Source: an uncultured Chryseobacterium sp.
GTDB lineage: Bacteria > Bacteroidota > Bacteroidia > Flavobacteriales > Weeksellaceae
Reading direction: 5' to 3'
Assembly (NCBI GenBank): GCA_913776245.1
Contig: CAJYLO010000008.1
Coordinates: forward strand, 1 to 64,000
Length of the DNA stretch: 64,000 nucleotides
The notes below the pieces were generated by a model. That model was not told where the DNA came from. It saw nothing but the letters and a program-made list of their open reading frames with translations, and did not search any database. This document shows, piece after piece, positions 17,715 to 26,565 of the stretch. Every line of letters begins with the position of its first letter. Position 1 is the stretch's first letter. A program made the translations under genes and the position numbers.

Positions 17715-17739
17715 AGACTTTACAAATTTTGTAAAGTCT
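17715..17739 (-). terminator. Intrinsic terminator of the 85-residue secreted protein gene
   Basis: AGACTTTACAAA and TTTGTAAAGTCT form a perfect 12-bp stem with a 1-base centre. Read on the minus strand it is followed by TTTCTTTTT. It lies about 60 bp after the stop codon at 17799. Confidence 0.75.
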
Positions 17740-17798
17740 AAAAAAATAAAAGTTATGAAAAATTAAATTATCCCTTTCTTCTTCATAGATTAGGAAAT

Positions 17799-18056
17799 TT
17801 ATTTGTTGGCCTTGTAACGCTTGTCCGGAGTTCCGTCTTTTTTAAGCATTTTATTGGCTTTGTATCGTTTGTCCGGCGTGCCGTCTTTTTTAAGTTTGAC
17901 ATCCGGTGTATTGGCAACTTTTGCAGCCTGAGCTTCTACTGTCTTTGTTGCTTTTTTCTCGGTCTTAGTTACTTGCTTTTTTGCTGCAGGAGCAGTCTGA
18001 GCTGTTGCTGCGCCTACTCCGAATGTGAGCAGAATGGCTGCTAATAAATTTTTCAT
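17799..18056 (-). CDS. Small secreted Lys/Ala-rich protein with two DGTPDKRYK repeats
   Basis: An 85-residue protein has a signal peptide (MKNLLAAILLTFGVGAATAQ), a lysine/alanine/threonine-rich linker and two identical 15-residue repeats, LKKDGTPDKRYKANK, one residue apart at the C-terminus. The mature protein is very basic. DG-T-PD turns recall short motifs seen in small Flavobacteriia secreted proteins, but I know no function. The two DNA repeats differ at several third positions, so the protein repeat appears selected and is not a fresh slippage product. It is probably periplasmic or envelope-bound. Confidence 0.75.
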   Translation of the reverse strand: MKNLLAAILLTFGVGAATAQTAPAAKKQVTKTEKKATKTVEAQAAKVANTPDVKLKKDGTPDKRYKANKMLKKDGTPDKRYKANK

Positions 18057-18164
18057 TTTAGAATATTGTGTTGGTTAATTATTGAAGCAAATTTATATCA
18101 AAAATTGATTCGGAAAGAAAAACGGAAAAACTTTAACCACAAATTATAACAACTTAAAATCTGC

Positions 18165-18785
18165 TTAAAAATTATAACGATAAGCCAGGCTGAAATTAAG
18201 AAATACGGCTTTGGAAAAATACTTTTCTATTTCAGGATTCTGATTGCCGATTCTGGAATTATAAAAGTTGATTTTGGTTCCGAAGACTACCTGCTGATAT
18301 CCTTCATTATCAAGAGTATATGCTATTCTGGCGCCCAGGTTAAGACCTCCGTTTCCTTCTTTGAAGTTTCCGGAATTATCCAGATATGGACTTTTCATGC
18401 GGTAAGTGCTGTAACCCAATAGTTCTTCTACAGCAAAAGCTTCCGAAATAGCGTCCTTATGAAAAAGATACCAGTCAAAATTGCTCATTGATGGCGCACC
18501 CAGATAACCAAAGAGTTCCGGCTTTTTCACATCATTAGCTAGGAAATAAGTGTACTCTGCACCCAGTCCGAAATTTTTATAAATATTGATATTGCCGCCA
18601 ATTCCGAAACCATAAAAATATCCGAAGACATCTTTCATAAAGTTATCTCCTAATGCTGCCATTATTTTGACGTGAGGATCTATGGAAAACTTTACTTCTT
18701 CCTGCCAGTTATAACGTTTTCTTTTCTGAGCATCAATATTCAGAAAGCATATTGCCGAAAATGTAAAGAGTAAAAATTTTTTCAT
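18165..18785 (-). CDS. Predicted outer-membrane beta-barrel protein
   Basis: This 206-residue protein has a signal peptide (MKKFLLFTFSAICFLNIDAQ) and alternating glycine/aromatic strands (FYGFGIGGNINIYKNFGLGAEYTYFL, GGLNLGARIAYTL, FLNFSLAYRYNF) ending in a terminal phenylalanine, the typical outer-membrane insertion signal. Predicted size suits an 8-strand barrel. Its start codon overlaps the stop of the upstream lipoprotein gene by 4 bp, so the two are translationally coupled. No ligand or role can be named. Confidence 0.75.
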   Translation of the reverse strand: MKKFLLFTFSAICFLNIDAQKRKRYNWQEEVKFSIDPHVKIMAALGDNFMKDVFGYFYGFGIGGNINIYKNFGLGAEYTYFLANDVKKPELFGYLGAPSMSNFDWYLFHKDAISEAFAVEELLGYSTYRMKSPYLDNSGNFKEGNGGLNLGARIAYTLDNEGYQQVVFGTKINFYNSRIGNQNPEIEKYFSKAVFLNFSLAYRYNF

Positions 18786-19159
18786 TTCAGAACAATATCG
18801 TTAAAAATAACATAGGTTTCTCCGCCCGGAATTTCTATGCTTAGCGAGTCAGCCGATATTTTGCAGCCTTTGGTATCTGTAGAAAATGATTTGATTTTGT
18901 AATTCTTCAGCTGAAGTCTGTATGTGCCTTTGTCATAAGGTCCTGCAAGTACAAAACTTCCGCTTTCCTTTGGAAGTGTTTCCGCAATTATTTTTTTCTC
19001 CTTTACCAGGTGTATCGGGTCTTCCAGAAACTTGGCGTCAGAATAGCTTATTTTTCCTTCCACATAGGCGCGGAAAATCTGTGCATCATCCTCTTTGCAC
19101 CGGAGAATGAGAACTGAAAGCAATAATACAGCGGATAATATTTTGAAACTGAATTTCAA
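18782..19159 (-). CDS. Small predicted lipoprotein
   Basis: A 125-residue protein begins MKFSFKILSAVLLLSVLILRC; Cys21 after ILR is a plausible though non-ideal lipobox. The mature part resembles a small beta-sandwich (AYVEGKISYSDAKFL, SGSFVLAGPYDKGTYRLQLKNYK). It is the first gene of a two-gene unit with the beta-barrel protein (ATGA overlap), suggesting an envelope pair. Function unknown. Confidence 0.65.
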   Translation of the reverse strand: MKFSFKILSAVLLLSVLILRCKEDDAQIFRAYVEGKISYSDAKFLEDPIHLVKEKKIIAETLPKESGSFVLAGPYDKGTYRLQLKNYKIKSFSTDTKGCKISADSLSIEIPGGETYVIFNDIVLK

Positions 19160-19211
19160 ATGTTCATAGTTTAAGGAATGTAAAGTTAAAACTAAATTTT
19201 TTTAAAAATCG

Positions 19212-19219
19212 TATATTTG
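19212..19219 (+). promoter_or_regulatory. -7 element upstream of mfd
   Basis: TATATTTG is an exact TAnnTTTG match. It lies 147 bp before the mfd ATG and only 14 bp before a terminator-like hairpin, so mfd would carry a leader RNA of about 130 nt. Confidence 0.5.
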
Positions 19220-19232
19220 TAAAACAAAATAA

Positions 19233-19263
19233 CGGTTCCGAAAATATCTCGGGATCGCTTTTT
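19233..19263 (+). terminator. Terminator-like hairpin in the mfd leader
   Basis: CGGTTCCGA and TCGGGATCG pair over nine positions (two wobbles) around a 7-base loop, followed by CTTTTT. Being so close to the -7 box at 19212, it would end a transcript of about 40 nt, acting as an attenuator or marking a small RNA. Confidence 0.5.
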
Positions 19264-19358
19264 GCGTTTACACCTTAACTTAATTTTCTTAGTGTTATTT
19301 AAATAAAGGCACGAGAAATGATAGTTGTTTTTCTCCCGGAAGGGATTTATAAATCAGA

Positions 19359-22300
19359 ATGGAATTAAAAAAAATCAACCAGAATCTTTTGCCGGATTTG
19401 CTTCAGAAGCAGTTCGGTAGCGAGATTTTTTCGCAGATAGTTACCAAACAGCATATTTCAGTCAAAGGAAGTGCCGGTTCCGCCGTTTCAATTTTGGCAG
19501 CAGAACTGTTCCTGACACAGAATAAAACCATTCTTTATCTCACTGATGATAAGGAAGATGCGCTTTATATCAATGCGGAAATGGAAGATTTGCTGGAAAA
19601 AGACAACATTATTTATTTTCCGGCCACACATCTGGAACCTTATCAGGTTGAGAAAACCCAGAATGCAAATCTTGTTCTTAGAACCGAAGTTATCAATAAA
19701 CTGAATTCGGGGAAGTCACCAAAAGTGATTGTGGCTTTTATCGGCGCAATGTCGGAAAAAGTGTTGAAAAAGGAAGATTTCAAAGCCATTTCCCATCAGA
19801 TAAAAGTGGGCGACCAATTAGATTTTGATTTTGTGGATGAGCTGCTGAATCATTACCAATTCAACCAAACCGATTTCGTTTCCGAACCGGGAGAATTTTC
19901 TGTCCGTGGCGGAATTGTGGATGTTTTTTCTTTTTCTAATGAAAAGCCTTTCCGAATCACATTTTTCGGCAACGAGGTAGAAAGCATCAGGACTTTTGAT
20001 ATAGAATCTCAATTGTCTCTGGATAAAATAGATGAATTTCAGCTGGTCTCCAACATGAATTTTTCGGTGTCCGGAAGCAAGGTTTCGTTCTTCGAGTTAT
20101 TGCCCGCAGACAGTTTTATTGTTTCAAAAAACCTATATCTTTCAGCAAGACGAATCAGAGATTTTTATGAAAAAGCATTAGAGAAATTCGAAGCGCTGAG
20201 TAAAGACATCAAACATCGAAGTCCGGAAGAATTATTCATCTCCGAACAGGAATTTCAGAATAAATTAATAAAGTTCAGAACCATAGATTTCAGTTCGCAA
20301 CATTTCAACCTTCCAAAATCTCAGATTATTGAACTCAACCAAACACAGCAGCCGAGCTTTCACAAAAATTTCGAATTGCTGATTCAGGATCTGGAAGAAA
20401 AACAAGGACAAGGATTTGACACTTGGATTTCATTTTCATCGGAAAAACAGAAAGAAAGATTACAATCTATTTTTGAAGAACTTCAGCACGAGATCCCGTT
20501 CAAAAGCTTCAAATCAGAATTACACGAAGGTTTTGTGGATTCTGATAACAAGATTCTGATTTACACCGATCATCAGATTTTTGACCGTTACCAGCGTTAC
20601 AAATCCAAGGATGGATTTGCTAAATCGGAGCAGTTGACACTCAAAGATTTAATGTCTCTCAAAGTTGGAGATTACATTGCTCATATTGACCACGGAATCG
20701 GAAAATTTATGGGATTGGTTAAAGTCAATAATGACGGAAAAATCCAGGAATGTTTTAAGTTGAGCTACAAAAACGGTGATTTGTTGTACGTCAGCATTCA
20801 TTCACTTCATAAAATCTCGAAATACAACGGACCGGACGGAAAAGAAATTGTTCTTAGCAAACTCGGTTCACCAGCCTGGAAATCCTTAAAACAAAAAACA
20901 AAAGCGAGAGTCAAGCAGATTGCTTTTGATTTGATAAAACTCTATGCGGAAAGGAAAACTGCCAAAGGTTTCCAATATTCGCCGGATTCTTACCTGCAAA
21001 ATGAGCTGGAAGCCAGTTTCCTATACGAAGATACGCCAGACCAGGAAAAAGCGACGCTTGATGTAAAAAATGATATGGAAAACGAAGGCGTGATGGATCG
21101 TTTGATTTGCGGCGATGTCGGGTTCGGGAAGACGGAAGTTGCCATTCGTGCAGCATTCAAAGCAGCGACAGACGGAAAGCAGGTTGCGATTCTGGTTCCG
21201 ACAACGATTCTGGCTTTCCAACACTACAGAAGTTTCCGAGAACGGTTGAAAGATTTTCCTGTGAACATTTCTTATATGAACCGATTCCGCACAGCCAAAC
21301 AGAAATCAGAGACCAAAGAAGGCCTGAAAAATGGTAAAATCGATATTGTTATCGGAACACATCAGCTGGTTGGTAAAGATATCAAATTCAAGGATTTAGG
21401 CTTATTGATTATTGATGAGGAACATAAATTCGGCGTTTCCGTGAAGGATAAATTAAAAACGCTTAAAACCAATGTTGATACATTGACTCTAACAGCGACT
21501 CCGATTCCACGGACTTTGCAATTCTCATTAATGGCTGCAAGAGATTTATCGGTGATTAAAACGCCACCACCAAACAGACAACCTGTTGATACCAGCATCA
21601 TTGGTTTCAGCGAAGAAATTATCCGGGATGCGGTTTCCTACGAATTGCAGCGCGACGGACAGGTCTATTTCATCAATAACAGAATCGAAAACCTGAAAGA
21701 TATTGCCGGATTGATCCAAAGACTGGTTCCGGATGCAAGGGTTATTACCGGTCACGGACAAATGGACGGAAAGCAAATGGAAACAAATATCCTTGATTTC
21801 ATGGAAGGAAAATACGATGTTCTGGTTTCCACGACTATTGTAGAATCCGGTGTGGATGTCCCGAATGCGAATACGATTTTCATTAATGATGCGCAACGTT
21901 TCGGAATGGCAGACCTGCACCAGATGCGTGGAAGAGTAGGGCGAAGCAACAGAAAAGCATTCTGTTACCTGATAACGCCGCCATTTGATATGATGACGTC
22001 TGATGCGAGGAAACGTCTCGAAGCGATTGAGCAATTCTCGGATCTCGGAAGTGGTTTCCAGATTGCAATGAAAGACCTGGAAATCCGTGGAGCAGGCGAT
22101 TTGCTGGGTGCTGAACAAAGTGGTTTTATTAATGAAATGGGATTTGAGACGTACCAGAAAATGATGCAGGAAGCGTTGGAAGAGCTGAAAGATGATGAAA
22201 ATTTTGAAAATCTTTTTGAAAATGAAGAAGACCGGAACAAACTTTTCAAATCTACCAAAGAAGTGAATATCGATACGGATCTGGAACTGATGTTGCCTGA

Positions 22301-22706
22301 TGATTATGTGAGTTCTACGGAAGAGCGGTTGTCATTGTATCAGAAACTGGCGAATGTCCAGAATGCCAAGGAACTGCAACAGTTTGAAAATGAGCTGAAA
22401 GACCGATTCGGAAAACTTCCGGATGAAGCCATTAACCTGCTGAAATCCGTAGAGCTGAAATGGCTGGCAGCGGAAATAGGATTTGATAAGCTGGTGGTGA
22501 AAAACAAAGTTTTCCTCGGTTATTTCCCAGCAAATCCGCAGGATAAATTCTACCAAAGTGAGAAATTCAAGAAAATCATTGCTTATCTCACACAAAATCC
22601 GGCAGAAGCGACGTTAAAAGAAAAGAACAACCAGCTGATGATGCGGAAAGATAACGTGAAGAATGTGGATGAGGTGAACCTGGTTCTGAATAGGATTTTG
22701 GCTTAA
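19359..22706 (+). CDS. mfd: Transcription-repair coupling factor Mfd
   Basis: Mfd removes RNA polymerase stalled at DNA lesions and recruits nucleotide-excision repair. The 1115-residue protein has the UvrB-like N-terminal module, the RNA-polymerase-interacting region (LKVGDYIAHIDHGIGKFMGL, near residue 437), Walker A GDVGFGKTE (about 584), DEEH box (about 684), TATPIPRTLQFSL, VESGVDVPNANTIFI, RGRVGRSNRKAFCYL and the C-terminal D7-type domain (TEERLSLYQKLANV). Length and order are those of a complete Mfd. It probably has a regulated leader (19212-19263). Confidence 0.97.
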   Translation: MELKKINQNLLPDLLQKQFGSEIFSQIVTKQHISVKGSAGSAVSILAAELFLTQNKTILYLTDDKEDALYINAEMEDLLEKDNIIYFPATHLEPYQVEKTQNANLVLRTEVINKLNSGKSPKVIVAFIGAMSEKVLKKEDFKAISHQIKVGDQLDFDFVDELLNHYQFNQTDFVSEPGEFSVRGGIVDVFSFSNEKPFRITFFGNEVESIRTFDIESQLSLDKIDEFQLVSNMNFSVSGSKVSFFELLPADSFIVSKNLYLSARRIRDFYEKALEKFEALSKDIKHRSPEELFISEQEFQNKLIKFRTIDFSSQHFNLPKSQIIELNQTQQPSFHKNFELLIQDLEEKQGQGFDTWISFSSEKQKERLQSIFEELQHEIPFKSFKSELHEGFVDSDNKILIYTDHQIFDRYQRYKSKDGFAKSEQLTLKDLMSLKVGDYIAHIDHGIGKFMGLVKVNNDGKIQECFKLSYKNGDLLYVSIHSLHKISKYNGPDGKEIVLSKLGSPAWKSLKQKTKARVKQIAFDLIKLYAERKTAKGFQYSPDSYLQNELEASFLYEDTPDQEKATLDVKNDMENEGVMDRLICGDVGFGKTEVAIRAAFKAATDGKQVAILVPTTILAFQHYRSFRERLKDFPVNISYMNRFRTAKQKSETKEGLKNGKIDIVIGTHQLVGKDIKFKDLGLLIIDEEHKFGVSVKDKLKTLKTNVDTLTLTATPIPRTLQFSLMAARDLSVIKTPPPNRQPVDTSIIGFSEEIIRDAVSYELQRDGQVYFINNRIENLKDIAGLIQRLVPDARVITGHGQMDGKQMETNILDFMEGKYDVLVSTTIVESGVDVPNANTIFINDAQRFGMADLHQMRGRVGRSNRKAFCYLITPPFDMMTSDARKRLEAIEQFSDLGSGFQIAMKDLEIRGAGDLLGAEQSGFINEMGFETYQKMMQEALEELKDDENFENLFENEEDRNKLFKSTKEVNIDTDLELMLPDDYVSSTEERLSLYQKLANVQNAKELQQFENELKDRFGKLPDEAINLLKSVELKWLAAEIGFDKLVVKNKVFLGYFPANPQDKFYQSEKFKKIIAYLTQNPAEATLKEKNNQLMMRKDNVKNVDEVNLVLNRILA

Positions 22707-22739
22707 AATTGATTATATTTGATTAATAAAATTTTAGAA

Positions 22740-22985
22740 ATGAATACTTTAACAATAAGGACAGAAAACCCGAACTTACTTTCTTTGGTAAAAGATTTTC
22801 TGAAAAAATATAAAGAAATCGAAATTATAGAAGATGAGATTTCTGATGATAAGTTGAAAATCTATCTTGAAAATATTCGAGAAAAAGCCAATCAAGAAAA
22901 TACCATCGATTCTAATGAGATGAAAGATAAGTTCTTCCAAAGACTATGCGAATTAGATACACAAAAGAAGCAGAGGAATCTTTAA
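22740..22985 (+). CDS. Antitoxin-like protein of a ParE-type pair
   Basis: An 81-residue charged protein starts at the ATG at 22740 (an in-frame TTG at 22719 is less likely). MNTLTIRTENPNLLSLVKDF may form a ribbon-helix-type N-terminus, followed by a long charged helix (DDKLKIYLENIREKANQE) and a lysine-rich tail. It overlaps the next frame by 40 bp, and that frame encodes a RelE/ParE-like toxin, so an antitoxin is inferred from position and composition rather than a recognised family. It begins 33 bp after mfd and may be transcribed with it. Confidence 0.65.
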   Translation: MNTLTIRTENPNLLSLVKDFLKKYKEIEIIEDEISDDKLKIYLENIREKANQENTIDSNEMKDKFFQRLCELDTQKKQRNL

Positions 22986-23239
22986 TAGAGATTGCAGAAT
23001 TTCTCTATTACAGATGGACGGATAAAGAGATTCGAGATTTGTATGCTGAATTGGAAACGGTTCTCGAAAATGTATCACAAAGTCTGGTTGTTTACGAAAA
23101 GTTTTCAGAAAATATATTCCAAGCTTTAATTGGAAATAGAAATGTAAAATTATATTTCACAGTTGATTCTGATGAAATTTTAGTTCTCTTTTTTCTCAAT
23201 TGCAGACAAAATCCTGACAGACTGGATTTTTTGAAGTGA
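22946..23239 (+). CDS. RelE/ParE-family toxin
   Basis: This 97-residue protein matches the ParE fold: MRIRYTKEAEESLIEIAEFLYYRW, an amphipathic helical pair (YAELETVLENVSQSLVVYEKF) and C-terminal strands (NVKLYFTVDSDEILVLFFLNCRQNPDRL). The Arg in CRQNP is in the usual ParE/RelE C-terminal position. ParE toxins poison gyrase; RelE relatives cut mRNA; the sequence does not decide. The start lies within the upstream antitoxin-like gene (40-bp overlap), as usual for coupled pairs. Confidence 0.82.
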   Translation: MRIRYTKEAEESLIEIAEFLYYRWTDKEIRDLYAELETVLENVSQSLVVYEKFSENIFQALIGNRNVKLYFTVDSDEILVLFFLNCRQNPDRLDFLK

Positions 23240-23252
23240 TGAATAATTCTTT

Positions 23253-24245
23253 ATGCGAAAATTCAATTTAGACTTTAAAAAAAGAAAACTCACTCTATTG
23301 TTTTTTATAGCAATAGCTTCGTTATGTCACGCCCAAATCCAAAAATACCATTACGATAAAGAAATGATATTTTTAAGCGATGCGGATAATGAAAGCGGAA
23401 TCTCTGTTAGATTTAACTCAAAAGATAACACGGTTCCAGTTTACTCTATCGGATTTAATTCCAAAAAAAAGTCAATCAGAAACACAATTAATTTTTACTA
23501 CAATTACAGGAAAAATATCTACAGGATGGATGGCATCCTTTACAATGAAAAATATGCTTCGGCTAATGGTTTCAGGACTTTCAGCGCAGCATCGCCCGTC
23601 AGGTATTTTAAGAAAGCATCAGATTCGCTTTACAATTATAAATCCTATAAAAACCTGGAAAAAAGAATTGCAAAGGATAAAGACGGAACCGAAATAGAAT
23701 TGTTTGTAGCACAGTTGAATGATAATATTGACTATTCTGAACCAGCACTTTTCTATCTTTCTGAGCACTATGGTATTTCGCCAGGTTTGGAAAAAGGTGA
23801 ATTGGTAGTTTTTGCGAATTATAAATTCAATTCTGGTTCAAACGCTGGGGATTTTGTAGAGATCAAAGATATCAGCCGGGATTTGTATCTCAATAAAAAT
23901 CAGATCGAAGCGCTTATTGATGACAAATACCGGGAATTTATGCAGCAATCTCAGCAAGCCAAAAAGCCTGCCTACTGTTCCGTGACCGCTTTTGGTAAAA
24001 ATGTAGACGATAAGACAGCAGAAGAACTGAATGACTTCATAGCACATATGTGTGAGTATTATGACCTTTGGAGCAACCAGGAAAAATTCGAAAACTTCAA
24101 CACTTATTTTGAAGCAGAGTTTAAAAGAAGAGTTGATATCTACAGAAAGAATGGTAATATGAACGATAAACAAATCAAGATTTATTCTGAGGAAATCAGC
24201 CGGTTGAGAAATCAGAACCTGAAGGGAAATTTAGATTATAAGTGA
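23253..24245 (+). CDS. Secreted hypothetical protein, 330 residues
   Basis: The protein has an N-terminal signal region (KLTLLFFIAIASLCHAQ, about residues 12-28) after a charged start, then a mixed alpha/beta mature part with many Tyr, Lys and Asn residues (NFYYNYRKNIYRMDGILYN). Residues 205-330 are helical and charged (LNDFIAHMCEYYDLWSNQEKF). I recognise no family. It follows the toxin-antitoxin pair by 13 bp, which may be chance. The GTG/ATG alternatives downstream would cut the signal peptide, so the first ATG is kept. Confidence 0.7.
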   Translation: MRKFNLDFKKRKLTLLFFIAIASLCHAQIQKYHYDKEMIFLSDADNESGISVRFNSKDNTVPVYSIGFNSKKKSIRNTINFYYNYRKNIYRMDGILYNEKYASANGFRTFSAASPVRYFKKASDSLYNYKSYKNLEKRIAKDKDGTEIELFVAQLNDNIDYSEPALFYLSEHYGISPGLEKGELVVFANYKFNSGSNAGDFVEIKDISRDLYLNKNQIEALIDDKYREFMQQSQQAKKPAYCSVTAFGKNVDDKTAEELNDFIAHMCEYYDLWSNQEKFENFNTYFEAEFKRRVDIYRKNGNMNDKQIKIYSEEISRLRNQNLKGNLDYK

Positions 24246-24280
24246 TGCTAAGAAAAAGATTACCATTAAATTTAAAAAAT

Positions 24281-24288
24281 TAACTTTG
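24281..24288 (+). promoter_or_regulatory. -7 element for the 24307 lipoprotein gene
   Basis: TAACTTTG matches TAnnTTTG and lies 18 bp before the ATG at 24307. Confidence 0.4.
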
Positions 24289-24306
24289 CAGACAGAAAAT
24301 CAAACC

Positions 24307-25140
24307 ATGAAAAAAATATTTTTTTACATATTCGGACTATTTATTATCACATCATGTAGTCCTAGTCAGGATGTCAACGGCGATTTTTTGCTGGGCTTGG
24401 ATTACAGTTCAGAAGGCGGTAGTTCTGGTGGCGGGCAGACGACTTCCAAGCAACTGAAAAGGATGGAAACCAATATGAAAGATGAAGATACAGGCGATAT
24501 CGAAAACCATAGTTATACTTACAGTTACAGCGGAGCCAAGCTAATTTCTTACAAGGATGATTCTGGGGAAACAACTAAGTTTGACTATGGTTCAAACGGT
24601 AAGATCTCCAAAGTTTATAACGCTGAGCAGGTTTCTGTTTTTGAATATACCGGCAGTAATGTATCTAAAGTTACCACAACAATTACTGGTATTGCCAAAA
24701 TCACATCAACCTACACGTTTAGTTCTGCTAAATTATCTAAGGTCGTTACGATTCAGGAGTATTCTGTGCCTTTCCCCGTAAAGGCATATCTGGAAACCAG
24801 CTATCAATATCAGGGAGAGAATGTTACGAAGTCCTTAACTAAAGCGGGTGTCTACAATCCTGTTACGGGCGACTTGGAAATGGATCCCGAAGACAAGAAT
24901 ATTACTTATACCTATGATGCTAAAAAATCTCCATATAAGCTTTTACCAATGGAGTATATTCTTTTGATAGCAGGAATAGGACCACAGGGTGGTGCTTACC
25001 TTTCGTCCAATAATTTTGAAAAAATAACAATTGCGCAAGGAACTTCTTCTGAAGCTATGACATTTTCTCATGATTATGATCAAGATAATTACCCAACAAA
25101 AAGCACATCTGGTCAGGAATATATAAAATACTCTTACTAA
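24307..25140 (+). CDS. Predicted lipoprotein with RHS-like beta repeats
   Basis: I start at the ATG at 24307 because MKKIFFYIFGLFIITSC is a complete lipoprotein signal (Cys17). The 277-residue protein has a Gly/Ser-rich linker, then repeated short strands such as HSYTYSYSGAKLISYKDDSG, FDYGSNGKISKVYN, FEYTGSNVSKVTT and YTFSSAKLSKV, each about 20 residues. The pattern resembles the degenerate YD-type repeats of small Bacteroidota lipoproteins. Surface or periplasmic location is expected; function unknown. pth begins 6 bp downstream, so the two could be cotranscribed. Confidence 0.75.
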   Translation: MKKIFFYIFGLFIITSCSPSQDVNGDFLLGLDYSSEGGSSGGGQTTSKQLKRMETNMKDEDTGDIENHSYTYSYSGAKLISYKDDSGETTKFDYGSNGKISKVYNAEQVSVFEYTGSNVSKVTTTITGIAKITSTYTFSSAKLSKVVTIQEYSVPFPVKAYLETSYQYQGENVTKSLTKAGVYNPVTGDLEMDPEDKNITYTYDAKKSPYKLLPMEYILLIAGIGPQGGAYLSSNNFEKITIAQGTSSEAMTFSHDYDQDNYPTKSTSGQEYIKYSY

Positions 25141-25146
25141 TTAATC

Positions 25147-25710
25147 ATGAAATATCTGATTGTCGGCATTGGCAACAAAGGTGAAGAATATGCTGAGACA
25201 CGTCATAATATCGGCTTCAAAGTAGCGGAAAAAGTAGCGGAAACAATAGATGCGCCTTTCAAATCTTCCAACTTCGGACTTTTGGCAGAAGGCAAATACA
25301 AAGGCAGAAAAATGTTTATTCTGAAACCTGACACCTATGTCAATCTTTCCGGAAATGCCGTTAAATTCTGGATGCAGAAAGAAAATATTCCTTTAGAAAA
25401 TATTCTGGTGATTACAGATGATCTGGCATTGCCGTTTGGTTCGCTCAGGATGAAAATGAAAGGTTCTGATGCCGGGCATAACGGTCTGAAAAGCATACAG
25501 ACACAACTCAATACGCAAAATTATCCCAGGCTGAGGTTCGGGATTTCCGCAGACTTTTCGGAAGGGAGACAGGCAGATTATGTTCTCGGAAAATGGAATA
25601 AAGAAGAAAAAGAAAAACTTTCCGAAAGAATCGAAAAGTTTTCCCAGGCAGTATTGTCTTTTGTTTTCGCAGGTATCCAGAATACGATGACTGGTTTCAA
25701 TGGGAAGTAA
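25147..25710 (+). CDS. pth: Peptidyl-tRNA hydrolase
   Basis: Pth cleaves peptidyl-tRNA released from stalled ribosomes. The 187-residue protein is the usual length and carries all hallmark residues: Asn10 (VGIGNKG), catalytic His20 (ETRHNIGF), Asn66 (PDTYVNLSGN), Asp91/92 (ITDDLALPFG) and Asn112 (AGHNGLKS). It follows the lipoprotein gene closely (6 bp) and converges on the T9SS-protein gene, with only 11 bp between the two stop codons. Confidence 0.97.
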   Translation: MKYLIVGIGNKGEEYAETRHNIGFKVAEKVAETIDAPFKSSNFGLLAEGKYKGRKMFILKPDTYVNLSGNAVKFWMQKENIPLENILVITDDLALPFGSLRMKMKGSDAGHNGLKSIQTQLNTQNYPRLRFGISADFSEGRQADYVLGKWNKEEKEKLSERIEKFSQAVLSFVFAGIQNTMTGFNGK

Positions 25711-25721
25711 CCGTCCTTTTG

Positions 25722-26555
25722 TTACTCTTTTATGAATTTATTGATGTAAGAAGTATTTTCTGTTTTCACTTTTATGTAGTAAATCCCAGGCTTTAAAGCT
25801 TCCACATTCACCTCATTGCTATTTAATTTAGGATTGTATGTTCTGCCGGCTGCATCTATAATCTCTATGCTTTGTACAGGTTTGTTTTTTAAATCAATTT
25901 TGATAAATCGCTTTGCAGGGTTGGGAGAAATTATGTTTTTATTTTTGTATACCATATCATTCACAGACATTGTGTAATTATAATTCACTATATCATCAAT
26001 GATTAAGGCATTTTGGTTTTGGCTATTGTAATGGCGGAAATATAATTTCACCGGGTATCCCATATTCTCCCAATTCCAGTATTCCACAAAAACTTTTTTA
26101 GACGTTGCCCCGGAATTTAAGGTCTCAAAAAATATTGGTGTTTCTGTTCCGGTAAAAGTTTGTGTCGCGGGTAAGATGTATAACGCATAAGTCTCTGAGA
26201 ATTTTACAGGGTCGGATGCTGATATTCTGAATGAAATGCCTAACAATGCATTGGTGTTTTTGATGCGCGGCGTCTCATATATAAAAGCTGGCGAAACCAA
26301 CACATTGTCCGGATTCAACGGCTGGCTGGCAGATTTATCATAAGAATCTGAAACATAAACACTACCGCTGAATCCCAAAGCAGTAGTCCAGTTCTGGGAA
26401 GGTGTAAGCTGCCATGTTTTGCCATCGCCGTCCCTGTCTAGTACAGACCATCGTTTTTCATTGATCTCGTTCTCAAAGTTTTCATCCAGACCATAATAGT
26501 TTTGTGCAGTTGTGATACCGAAGAAAAAAATACAAATAGGTAAAATTTTTGTCAT
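25722..26555 (-). CDS. T9SS type A sorting-domain secreted protein
   Basis: The start at 26555 was chosen because MTKILPICIFFFGITTAQ is a signal peptide; the in-frame upstream extension from 26711 would overlap the neighbouring carbonic anhydrase. The 277-residue protein begins with a choice-of-anchor/cleaved-adhesin-like domain (FENEINEKRWSVLDRDGDGK, ALGFSGSVYVSDSYD) and ends with a T9SS type A signal (NIISPNPAKRFIKIDL, EIIDAAGRTYN, LKPGIYYIKVKTE, NKFIKE). Export to the cell surface through the type IX system is expected. A perfect 20-bp palindrome lies 10 bp upstream. Confidence 0.9.
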   Translation of the reverse strand: MTKILPICIFFFGITTAQNYYGLDENFENEINEKRWSVLDRDGDGKTWQLTPSQNWTTALGFSGSVYVSDSYDKSASQPLNPDNVLVSPAFIYETPRIKNTNALLGISFRISASDPVKFSETYALYILPATQTFTGTETPIFFETLNSGATSKKVFVEYWNWENMGYPVKLYFRHYNSQNQNALIIDDIVNYNYTMSVNDMVYKNKNIISPNPAKRFIKIDLKNKPVQSIEIIDAAGRTYNPKLNSNEVNVEALKPGIYYIKVKTENTSYINKFIKE

Positions 26556-26565
26556 AAGTTTTTTT

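Noticed and set aside
21546..22118. 190-codon minus-strand frame antisense to mfd
   Set aside because: Inside conserved helicase motifs of mfd on the other strand; no domain.
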